The notes beneath the pieces are model-generated. The model did not search any database, was not told the origin of the DNA, and saw only the letters and a list, made by a program, of their open reading frames with translations. From JALHQU01 sp043745295 (GTDB taxonomy: Bacteria; Planctomycetota; Planctomycetia; Gemmatales; Gemmataceae): a DNA stretch of 11,725 nucleotides. Below are positions 5,731-11,725 of the stretch, piece by piece; within the stretch, counting starts at the first letter, position 1, and each line of letters begins with the position of its first letter. Made by a program: the position numbers and the translations under genes. The stretch lies in contig JAYTTN010000827.1 of NCBI GenBank assembly GCA_043745295.1, positions 1-11,725 on the forward strand, written 5' to 3'.

Positions 5731-6927
5731 ATGCGAGTCCACTACTTGGTTCCGGCGCTCCTCCTGCTCGCGGCCGGCGGCGTCGCCGCGTGGCTCCTGC
5801 TCGGCGACCGCGGCCCGGACCTGCCGCCGTGGACGCCGGACCAGCAAGTCGCCGCCGACGCGAGCAACCGGTTCGCGTTCGACCTGTACGCGAAACTCCG
5901 CCCCCAGCCCGGCAACCTGTTCGTCGATCCCGTCGGCATTCGCGCGAATCTGACCGCCGCCGCCGACCGCGCCGCCGGCACCACCCGCGCCGAGTTGCTC
6001 GCCGCCCTGCACGCGCCGCCGACCGGAGCCGTCGGCGATCTGGCGGCGTACTACTCCGCGCCGCGCGCCGGGTTCGACTTGAAAATGGCCTCGGCCGCGT
6101 GGGGCGAGAAGGCGACTCCGTGGAAGACGGACTTCCTGGCGCGGACGCCGCACTTCCGCACGGCCGACTTCCGCGGCAACGCCGCCGGCGAGCGGGACGC
6201 CATCAACCGCTGGGTGTCCGACTCCACCGGCGGCCGCATCCCCGACCTGCTCCCGCCCGCCGCCGTCGGCCCCGACACCCGCTACGTCGCCGCCGACGCG
6301 GTCTTCTTCCAGGCCGCGTGGAAGGTGAAATTCGCCCCGCCGAACACCCGCCCCCGCCCGTTTACCCGCGCCGACGGGACGACGGTGGAAACGCCGATGA
6401 TGGCATTCGATCGGGACTACTTCTTGAGGGCGACGCGCGGCGTCGGCTTCGAGGCGGTGGAGCTGCCGTACCGGGGCGACGAGTTGTCCTTCGTGGCGAT
6501 CCTTCCGGAGAAGCCCGACGGACTGCCGGAACTGGAGGCGAAATTGTCGGCGGAGACCGTGGCCGGGTGGGTGGCGCAGTTGCGGCCGACGAAGATCCAG
6601 GTGGTCCTGCCGAAGTTCCGGCACGAGTGGCGGCCCGCGCCCGAGGGCGACCTGTCGCCCACTCTCCGGCGACTCGGCATCCGCGCCGCGTTCGACCCGG
6701 CGGCCGCCGACTTCAGCCCGATGACCGCCGACCCGCTGTTCCTCTCCGGCGTCCGCCACGCCGCCGTCATCGAGGTGAACGAGGAGGGCACGACCGCCGC
6801 CGCCGCGACGTCGGACGGGTCGAAGAGCGCCGCGGGACTGTTCGTCGCCGACCACCCGTTCCTCTACCTGATCCGCGACACGAAACGCGGGACCATCCTG
6901 TTCCTCGGCCGGTTCGACACGCCGTAG
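5731..6927 (+). CDS. Serpin family protein with inhibitory-type hinge and N-terminal membrane segment
   Basis: A 398-residue serpin, the suicide-inhibitor fold that traps proteases after cleavage of a reactive-centre loop. Residues 5-24 form a hydrophobic signal or anchor after R2 with no lipobox cysteine, so the protein is exported or held in the membrane facing outward. Recognisable segments are AINRWVSDSTGGRIPDLLPP (157-176), AVFFQAAWKVKF (190-201) and the closing ADHPFLYLIRD (373-383). The hinge E351-E-G-T-T-A-A-A-A-T360 is small-residue rich, as in inhibitory serpins. Counted from the hinge, P1 is Ala367; counted back from the C-terminal strand it is Lys365. The loop therefore appears about two residues short and the target protease cannot be read off. 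ATG at 5731 is the only start giving the membrane segment; no Shine-Dalgarno is seen. cutC follows 29 nt downstream and may be co-transcribed. Confidence 0.88.
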   Translation: MRVHYLVPALLLLAAGGVAAWLLLGDRGPDLPPWTPDQQVAADASNRFAFDLYAKLRPQPGNLFVDPVGIRANLTAAADRAAGTTRAELLAALHAPPTGAVGDLAAYYSAPRAGFDLKMASAAWGEKATPWKTDFLARTPHFRTADFRGNAAGERDAINRWVSDSTGGRIPDLLPPAAVGPDTRYVAADAVFFQAAWKVKFAPPNTRPRPFTRADGTTVETPMMAFDRDYFLRATRGVGFEAVELPYRGDELSFVAILPEKPDGLPELEAKLSAETVAGWVAQLRPTKIQVVLPKFRHEWRPAPEGDLSPTLRRLGIRAAFDPAAADFSPMTADPLFLSGVRHAAVIEVNEEGTTAAAATSDGSKSAAGLFVADHPFLYLIRDTKRGTILFLGRFDTP

Positions 6928-6956
6928 CCTTCCCGTGCCCCACCCGCGAGTGCCCC

Positions 6957-7664
6957 ATGAACGCCGGACGCCTGTTGCTGGAAGTCGCGGTCGAGACGGT
7001 CGCCGACGCCGAGACCGCCGCCCGCGCGGGCGCGGACCGGCTGGAGCTGTGTGCCAACTTGGACGCCGGCGGGCTGACGCCGACGGCCGCCACCTTCAAG
7101 GCCGTCCGCGCCGCCGTCACGCTGCCCGTCGTCGTCATGGTCCGCCCCCGGCCGGGGGATTTCGTCTACGCGGCGGAGGAACTGGGCCGGATGCGGGACG
7201 ACATCGCCCGCTTCGCCGACCTCGGCGCGGACGGCGTGGTCTTCGGCGTGCTGACGTGGGACGGGCGGATCGACACCGACGCGATGGCGGAGTTGGTCCG
7301 CGCGGCCGGGAACCGGGAGACGGTCTACCACCGCGCGTTCGACACCGTCAAGGAACCCGACGAGGGCCTGAACGAGCTGATCGCCCTCGGCGTCGCGCGG
7401 GTGCTGACGAGCGGGCCGTACCCGACGGCGGCGGAGGGGATCGCCTTCTTGAAAACGCTGCACGAGCGAGCGGCGGGGCGGATCGCGGTGCTACCCGGCG
7501 GCGGGATCAAGGCGGCCTCCGCGAAGGCGATCCTCGACGGCACGGGCTGCACCCAACTGCACGGCCGGTTCGCGGCGAACGGCCGCACTGACGCGACGGC
7601 GGTCGCCGAAGTGCGGGCGGTGCTGGACGAGCGTCACCGCACGGCGGCGGCGACTTCGTCGTGA
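6957..7664 (+). CDS. cutC: CutC family protein (copper homeostasis family, TIM barrel)
   Basis: A 235-residue protein with the CutC barrel signatures: RLELCANL near the N-terminus (28-35), VVVMVRPRPGDF (58-69), VVFGVLTWDG (94-103), YHRAFDT (124-130), RVLTSG (148-153) and the phosphate-loop-like PGGGI (180-184). CutC was linked to copper tolerance in E. coli and has human homologues, but its biochemical activity is not settled, so a copper role here is by family name only. The length matches bacterial CutC. ATG at 6957 is used; no strong ribosome site precedes it. It lies 29 nt after the serpin gene and its last 31 bp overlap the 3' end of phoU on the other strand. Confidence 0.9.
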   Translation: MNAGRLLLEVAVETVADAETAARAGADRLELCANLDAGGLTPTAATFKAVRAAVTLPVVVMVRPRPGDFVYAAEELGRMRDDIARFADLGADGVVFGVLTWDGRIDTDAMAELVRAAGNRETVYHRAFDTVKEPDEGLNELIALGVARVLTSGPYPTAAEGIAFLKTLHERAAGRIAVLPGGGIKAASAKAILDGTGCTQLHGRFAANGRTDATAVAEVRAVLDERHRTAAATSS

Positions 7665-8311
7665 CGGTGGCGGACGATGGCCCCTTCCACCAGGAAGATC
7701 ACGTCCTCGGCGATGTTGGTGGCGTGGTCGGCGATCCGCTCGACGTGGCGGACGATGGAGAACAGCGCCACGCCGGCCTCCACCCGATCCGGCGACCGCT
7801 TCATCTCGTCGATGGCGTGGCGGATCAGTTCGTCGTTGTCGCGGTCCACGTCGTCGTCCATGCCGATCACGGCGCGGGCGGCGGCGGCGTCCTCGTTCAC
7901 GAAGGCGTCCAGCGCCAGCCGCATCATGGCGGTGGCCCGCGCCGTCATCTGTTCCAGACGGTCGGGGATGGGGACGTGCGGCGGGTGGGACAGCTCGATG
8001 GCCCGCTCGGCGATGCCGACGGCCAGGTCGCCCATCCGCTCCAGGTCGGTGGTGATGAGCATCACCGTGCCGATCCGCCGCAGGTCCTTCGCCACCGGCT
8101 GGTGCAGGGCGAGGATGTTCAGGCAGTCTTCCTGAAGGAGGTTCTCCAGCTCGTCGATCTCGGCGTCCCCGCCGAGGACGGCGCGGGCGGCGTCCGGGTC
8201 GCGGGCGGCCACCGCGCGGGTGGCCGAATGCACGGCGTCCTCGACGTACCCGGCCATTTTCAGGACGGAGTCGCGGAGCCGGTCGAGATCCCTCAGCATG
8301 TGCTTCGTCAC
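7634..8311 (-). CDS. phoU: Phosphate signalling regulator PhoU
   Basis: A 225-residue all-helical PhoU with two homologous three-helix bundles. Each has the metal-binding acidic motif: E91-R-M-G-D95 in the first and E191-R-I-A-D195-HATN199 in the second. PhoU normally restrains phosphate uptake by the Pst transporter and the PhoR/PhoB pathway at the membrane. No pst or pho partner is in this window, so it is an orphan here. GTG at 8309-8311 (VTKHMLRDLD) is chosen because PhoU proteins commonly begin with a TKH segment and AGGGG lies 5 nt ahead. ATG at 8297-8299 would remove four residues. It has its own plausible promoter and its 3' end runs 31 bp into cutC. Confidence 0.92.
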   Translation of the reverse strand: MTKHMLRDLDRLRDSVLKMAGYVEDAVHSATRAVAARDPDAARAVLGGDAEIDELENLLQEDCLNILALHQPVAKDLRRIGTVMLITTDLERMGDLAVGIAERAIELSHPPHVPIPDRLEQMTARATAMMRLALDAFVNEDAAAARAVIGMDDDVDRDNDELIRHAIDEMKRSPDRVEAGVALFSIVRHVERIADHATNIAEDVIFLVEGAIVRHRHDEVAAAVR

Positions 8312-8349
8312 GGCCACCCCTCGGACGGACCCGCCCCGGCGGACGGAAT

Positions 8350-8385
8350 TCGGCGTATTATGTCTCGGAACCGACGGATCGCCAA
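8350..8385 (-). promoter_or_regulatory. Sigma70-like promoter for phoU
   Basis: On the minus strand, TTGGCG (8380-8385, four of six consensus bases) and CATAAT (8357-8362, five of six) are separated by exactly 17 nt. The predicted start is about A8350, giving a leader of roughly 39 nt before the phoU GTG. The AT-rich hexamer stands out against the GC-rich surroundings. The same bases read TATTAT on the plus strand (8356-8361) and could serve the divergent kinase gene, but no -35 is present for that direction. Confidence 0.5.
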
Positions 8386-8405
8386 ACCGGAACCCGCCCG
8401 AACCC

Positions 8406-9623
8406 ATGCCACCCCCGGCCGACCGCCCCCCGCCGACCGCCGCCGCGTTCGAGGCGACCGTGCTGCGGAGCCGGCTGATCGACCCGGATCGCCTCGTGCG
8501 ATTATCGACGGCGGCACGGGCCGACGCAACCCCTTCGGCCGAAGAGTTCGCCGGACACTTGGTGGCGGCAAGGGAACTCACCCGCTTCCAGGCGGAGAAG
8601 CTGCTCGGCGGGTTCTGGCAGGGGTTGGCCGTCGGCCCGTATCGCGTCCTCTGCCCGGTCGGGCGGGGCGGCATGGGGATCGTCTACCTCGCCCACCGCG
8701 TCCGGCCGAACAAGCCGCCCCGCCTCGTCGCCGTCAAACTGCTGTCGCCGAAGCGGGCCGCGGACGAACCCCGCACCCTCGCGCGGTTCGTCCGCGAGAT
8801 GGACATCGGCCGCGAACTGCCGCCGCACCCGCACCTGACCCGCACCCTCGAAGCCGGCCCGCACAACGGCGTGCAGGTGCTGGCGATGGAGTATGTACCG
8901 GGACCGACGGTGAAGCAGATGGCGACCGCCGACGGGCCGCTGCCGGCGAACCGGGCGGCGCGGGTGTTCGCCGACGCCGCGACCGGCCTGCTCGCCGTCC
9001 ACCAGGCCGGGTACGTCCACCGCGACCTGAAGCCGTCGAACATCGTCGTCACCACCGGCGGGCGGGCGAAGGTGCTGGACTTCGGCTTCGCCCTGCGGCG
9101 GGGCGAGACGCCGACCGCCGACCCGACCATCCTCGGCGGCCAGGGGTACACCCTCGGCACGATGGACTTCCTGCCGCCGGAGCAGGCGGCGAACGCCGTC
9201 GCGGTGGGGGCCGAGACCGACGTCTACTCGCTGGGTTGTAGCATATATTTCGCCGTCAGCGGGCGCAACCCATTTCCGGACGGATCGGCGCGGGAGAAGA
9301 TGCGGATGCACCGGACGGTCGAACCCCTGCCGCTGACCGCCCTCGTTCCCACCCTGCACGGCGACTTCGCCCGGCTGGTGCGGTGGATGATGGCCAAGCG
9401 GCCGGAACAGCGCCCCCAATCGATGGACGTGGTCGCCCGCGAACTGGATCGGTGGGCCGATCCGGTGCCGAAGCTGCCGACGCCGGTGGCGCTGACCGAC
9501 GACTGGGAGCGGCAACTGATCCGCGACGTGGAGGCCCGCTGGCTCGCCCACCGCAACGCCACCCTCGGCACCGTGACGGCGGAAGACCTCGTACTATTGG
9601 AAGAGGCGAAGCCGGCCGAATAA
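8406..9623 (+). CDS. Serine/threonine protein kinase with N-terminal extension, no membrane segment
   Basis: A 405-residue Hanks-type kinase. Residues 1-78 are an extension with AARELTRFQAEKLLGG (54-69), a module often seen ahead of planctomycete kinase domains. The catalytic domain then follows with GRGGMG (86-91), K111 in VAVK, E131, H205-RDLKPSN212, D225-FG, P-P-E (257-259, replacing APE) and D272-VYSLG. All residues needed for activity are present. The tail (about 350-405) is charged and matches nothing I recognise. No transmembrane helix is seen, unlike PknB-type receptor kinases, so it is probably soluble. ATG at 8406 gives the usual extension but has no Shine-Dalgarno. An in-frame upstream ATG at 8220 would run antisense through phoU and is rejected. 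Its stop lies 14 nt before the radical SAM gene, suggesting one transcript. Confidence 0.92.
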   Translation: MPPPADRPPPTAAAFEATVLRSRLIDPDRLVRLSTAARADATPSAEEFAGHLVAARELTRFQAEKLLGGFWQGLAVGPYRVLCPVGRGGMGIVYLAHRVRPNKPPRLVAVKLLSPKRAADEPRTLARFVREMDIGRELPPHPHLTRTLEAGPHNGVQVLAMEYVPGPTVKQMATADGPLPANRAARVFADAATGLLAVHQAGYVHRDLKPSNIVVTTGGRAKVLDFGFALRRGETPTADPTILGGQGYTLGTMDFLPPEQAANAVAVGAETDVYSLGCSIYFAVSGRNPFPDGSAREKMRMHRTVEPLPLTALVPTLHGDFARLVRWMMAKRPEQRPQSMDVVARELDRWADPVPKLPTPVALTDDWERQLIRDVEARWLAHRNATLGTVTAEDLVLLEEAKPAE

Positions 9624-9637
9624 CTCCAGGAATATCG

Positions 9638-10798
9638 ATGTCCGCCCCGCCGCCGATGCCACCGCTGACCCGCGAAGATGGCCGCCCCGTCGCCGACCGG
9701 ACGCGGACGTTCCGGCCCAACTACGTCTCCTTCGCCGGGACGTACCAGTGCAATCTCGCCTGCCCGCACTGCTGCGTGCCCATCGAGTGGACGGACTACC
9801 TCGACATCCCGACGGCGATCCGGTTTCTGGAACAGGCCCGCGCGGCGGGAATCGAAATCCTCGGCTTCACCGGCGGCGAACCGTTCCTCTACCCGGCGTT
9901 CCTGGTCGCCCTGACCACGCGCGGCACGGAGTTGGGGTTTCGTTACGACAAGCTGATGACGAACGGCGTTTGGCACCGCGACGTGTCCCATCTGGAAACG
10001 GTGTTGGGCCGACTGCGGGACGCCGGCTTCGCCCGGAATGGGAACGGCAAGCTCGGCCTGAGCGTGGACAAGTTCCACGGCATGGACATCCCGAAGCTGG
10101 CCGAGTTCTGCCTGACCGCGCGGCGAGTGTTCGACCGCGACACGATCCTGTCGCTGAGTTACGCCAGCCGCGCACCGGACAAAGGGCTAGAGCCGATCCG
10201 GCGGTTGGCGACGGAACTCGACGCGGTGATCGACTGGTCGTCGGTGCTGAACCGCTACCTGCTGGTGTGCGACGAGTTGACGATGACGCTCAACTGGAAC
10301 CATTTGGCCACGGTCGAGCGAGCCGAATCGCTGCCCGGCGACCCGTGGGACGGGACGTGGTTCGCCGAAGATTTCTGCGAAGGGCCAGGGCAGGCGCTCA
10401 TCGTGAACCCGCGCGGCGAGGTGAAGCCGTGCTGCGGCTTCGCCTCGGACCTGGACCAATTGACCATCGGGAACATTCACACCGATTCGGTCGAGGACGT
10501 GATCCGCAACGGCCGCGAACACCCGTATGTCGGGAAGGTGTTCCGCGACGGGCTGACGGCGATCCGCGAAGAAATCCTGGCCCGCGACCCGGACGCGCTT
10601 CCGGGTGCGACGAGCAACCACTGCTACTTCTGCTGGTACGCGCTGACGCGCGGGCTGGCGGCGGGGGTGAACGGCGGCGGCGGGAAGGTCGGGGCCTGGA
10701 CCGAACCGACGGCGAACTACACGGGCGCGTTGGTGCAGTTGGGCGTGCGGACGACCGGCCCGGAATCGACAGCCTCTGCGGAGAGGGCGACACACTGA
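9638..10798 (+). CDS. Radical SAM protein with SPASM-like C-terminal cysteines
   Basis: A 386-residue radical SAM enzyme. C38-x3-C42-x2-C45 binds the 4Fe-4S cluster that cleaves S-adenosylmethionine, and TGGEP (78-82) is the SAM-contacting GGE motif. A C-terminal block resembles a SPASM/twitch domain: C247-EGPG, VNPRGEVKP-C265-C266, IGNIHTDSVEDVI (277-289) and C329-YF-C332. This suggests at least one auxiliary cluster. SPASM enzymes often modify peptides or proteins, or act in cofactor maturation; the substrate cannot be named here. ATG at 9638 has AGGA (9628-9631) 6 nt ahead, so this start is well supported. The longer open frame upstream overlaps the kinase in another frame and is not credible. 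No short precursor-peptide gene was found beside it. The close spacing to the kinase gene implies a shared operon. Confidence 0.88.
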   Translation: MSAPPPMPPLTREDGRPVADRTRTFRPNYVSFAGTYQCNLACPHCCVPIEWTDYLDIPTAIRFLEQARAAGIEILGFTGGEPFLYPAFLVALTTRGTELGFRYDKLMTNGVWHRDVSHLETVLGRLRDAGFARNGNGKLGLSVDKFHGMDIPKLAEFCLTARRVFDRDTILSLSYASRAPDKGLEPIRRLATELDAVIDWSSVLNRYLLVCDELTMTLNWNHLATVERAESLPGDPWDGTWFAEDFCEGPGQALIVNPRGEVKPCCGFASDLDQLTIGNIHTDSVEDVIRNGREHPYVGKVFRDGLTAIREEILARDPDALPGATSNHCYFCWYALTRGLAAGVNGGGGKVGAWTEPTANYTGALVQLGVRTTGPESTASAERATH

Positions 10799-10839
10799 CG
10801 ACTCGTGCGGCGATCCGTTCCGGGACGGCGCGTGTCGCC
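10786..10839 (+). terminator. Possible hairpin around the radical SAM stop codon
   Basis: GGCGACAC (10786-10793) and GTGTCGCC (10832-10839) are perfect 8-nt inverted repeats enclosing the stop codon, with a smaller CCGT/ACGG pairing inside the loop. No T-tract follows. It could be a weak terminator or 3' stabiliser for the kinase-radical SAM transcript. The long loop makes chance pairing quite possible. Confidence 0.2.
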
Positions 10840-11024
10840 GTGGTTCAAGCGGCCCCGATCCCGTTCGACACCGCCCGGTCGCTTCGGCAACTCGCCGCCG
10901 CCCGTAGGCCGCGCGCCTTCGCCGGGAGGTCGCCCTTCTTCGCCGGTTTGCCGCGCATGATCGGTATGGTAGTCCGGGCACGAATTCCCCGTGCCGGTTC
11001 CCCTTCGCCGGTCTCTCTGTTGGT
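10799..11024 (+). other. Intergenic region upstream of the sigma factor gene
   Basis: This 226-bp stretch has no credible gene. It contains an interrupted dyad GGCACG-AATTCCC-CGTGCC (10977-10995), about 30 nt before the sigma factor start, where an operator or promoter-proximal structure could lie. No convincing -35/-10 pair was found. An ECF-type autoregulated promoter cannot be recognised without other copies. Confidence 0.3.
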
Positions 11025-11725
11025 ATGACCACCCCCGCCACGCTGCTGGCCACCCTCGCCCGACGGCCGGCGTCCGCCGACCCGGACGCCGACCTGCTCG
11101 GCCGGTTCGTCGCGCACGGTGACGCCGAGGCGTTCGAGGAACTGGTCCACCGCTACGGCCGTCTGGTGTGGCGGGTCGCCCGCACCCGGTGCCGCAGCCG
11201 CGCCACCGCCGAGGACGTGTTCCAGGCCACGTTCGCCGTCCTCAGCCGCAAGGCCGGCACCGTTCGCACGCCGGCGGCGCTGGCCGGCTGGCTGCACCTG
11301 ACGGCGCACCGGCTGGCGGTGCGGGCCACCCGCCGCGAACGGCCCACCGTTCCACTGCCGCCGGACTTGGCGAAATCCGCCGATCCGCTCGACGCCCTCA
11401 CCGCCCGCGAACTGCTCGCCGCCGTCGATGACGAACTGACGAAGTTGACCGACGCCGAACGCGCCGTGCTGCTGCTGTGCGGCATCGACGGCGTCTCGAA
11501 CGGCGATGCGGCCGTCCGCCTCGGCATTTCGTCCGGTTCGGTGAAGGGGCGGTTGGAACGCGCCCGCCAGAAGCTGCGGGATCGACTGACCGCACGCGGG
11601 CTGACGCTGCCGGCGGTGCTGGTCGGGCTGATCGGCTTCGCCCCGCCCGCGTCGGCGGTGGAAGCGGCGGTGGCAATTCCCATCGGCGGCGCGCTGTCGC
11701 CGGCGGTCGTCAACCTGCTCTCGGA
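11025..11725 (+). CDS. ECF-type RNA polymerase sigma factor, 3' end cut by window
   Basis: The frame is open from ATG at 11025 to the window edge (233 residues seen). Region 2 spans about 23-105, with LLGRFVAHGDAEAFEELVHR (24-43), AEDVFQATFAVLSRKAG (62-78) and the AGWLHLTAHRLA helix (87-98). Region 4 spans about 125-190, with LTDAERAVLLLC (141-152) and the helix-turn-helix GDAAVRLGISSGSVKGRLER (160-179). It directs RNA polymerase to specific promoters. Region 4 is followed by a hydrophobic stretch, LPAVLVGLIGFA (195-206), and continues past where small ECF factors stop. This fits the C-terminally extended ECF factors expanded in Gemmata-like planctomycetes, where the extension may anchor or sense. 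No anti-sigma gene is visible before the edge. No Shine-Dalgarno precedes the start; the ATG is chosen by family length. Confidence 0.88.
   Translation, partial: MTTPATLLATLARRPASADPDADLLGRFVAHGDAEAFEELVHRYGRLVWRVARTRCRSRATAEDVFQATFAVLSRKAGTVRTPAALAGWLHLTAHRLAVRATRRERPTVPLPPDLAKSADPLDALTARELLAAVDDELTKLTDAERAVLLLCGIDGVSNGDAAVRLGISSGSVKGRLERARQKLRDRLTARGLTLPAVLVGLIGFAPPASAVEAAVAIPIGGALSPAVVNLLS

Noticed and set aside
5790..7664. A 624-codon frame that joins serpin-antiphase sequence to cutC.
   Set aside because: The first part is an out-of-frame reading of the serpin gene, very rich in Arg. Only the portion from 6957 is real (CutC).
8356..8361. TATTAT as the -10 of the downstream kinase on the plus strand.
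   Set aside because: No -35 lies 16-18 nt upstream in that direction, whereas the same bases form a well-spaced promoter for phoU.
10799..11024. A possible RiPP precursor peptide next to the radical SAM gene.
   Set aside because: No short frame with a ribosome site, leader-like region or Cys/Thr-rich core was found between the radical SAM and sigma factor genes.

Overview
The window is a high-GC, gene-dense stretch of bacterial chromosome that looks like a planctomycete of the Gemmata group (inference). The signs are: a protein kinase with the N-terminal extension common in that group; an ECF sigma factor of the type expanded in Gemmata; a selenocysteine-containing ArsC-family protein; several large palindromic intergenic repeats; and start codons often lacking a Shine-Dalgarno sequence. 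Eleven protein genes are supported. The last one runs off the right edge.

Left part (1-1190). A small ArsC/Spx-type thioredoxin-fold gene on the minus strand can only be read at full length if an in-frame UGA (369-371) is decoded as selenocysteine. A compact hairpin with bacterial SECIS geometry follows that UGA. It is divergent from rsmE (16S rRNA m3U1498 methyltransferase), and a perfect dyad lies between the two.

Middle (1184-5487, all minus strand). gap, pgk, accD and a protein kinase are collinear and probably transcribed from the gap side. They link lower glycolysis (GAPDH, PGK) to malonyl-CoA production (acetyl-CoA carboxylase beta subunit). Two of the three junctions carry large perfect inverted repeats: 41-bp arms between gap and pgk, and a nested 24-bp-arm REP-like element between accD and the kinase. 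The kinase has an unusual catalytic loop, and PGK has altered residues at conserved positions.

Right part (5731-11725). A membrane-anchored or secreted inhibitory-type serpin is followed by a CutC-family protein on the plus strand. cutC converges on, and overlaps by 31 bp, an orphan phoU that has a good sigma70-like promoter. Divergent from phoU is a probable two-gene operon: a Ser/Thr kinase followed 14 nt later by a radical SAM protein with a SPASM-like C-terminal cysteine set. After a 226-bp gap comes an ECF sigma factor with a hydrophobic C-terminal extension, truncated by the window.

The strongest observation is the selenoprotein, which ordinary gene calling would start at the wrong place. 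The kinase/radical SAM pair is the best candidate for an undescribed pathway, but nothing in the sequence reveals its substrate. No rRNA, tRNA, CRISPR array, transposase or phage gene was seen, and no gene-free stretch exceeds 300 bases.
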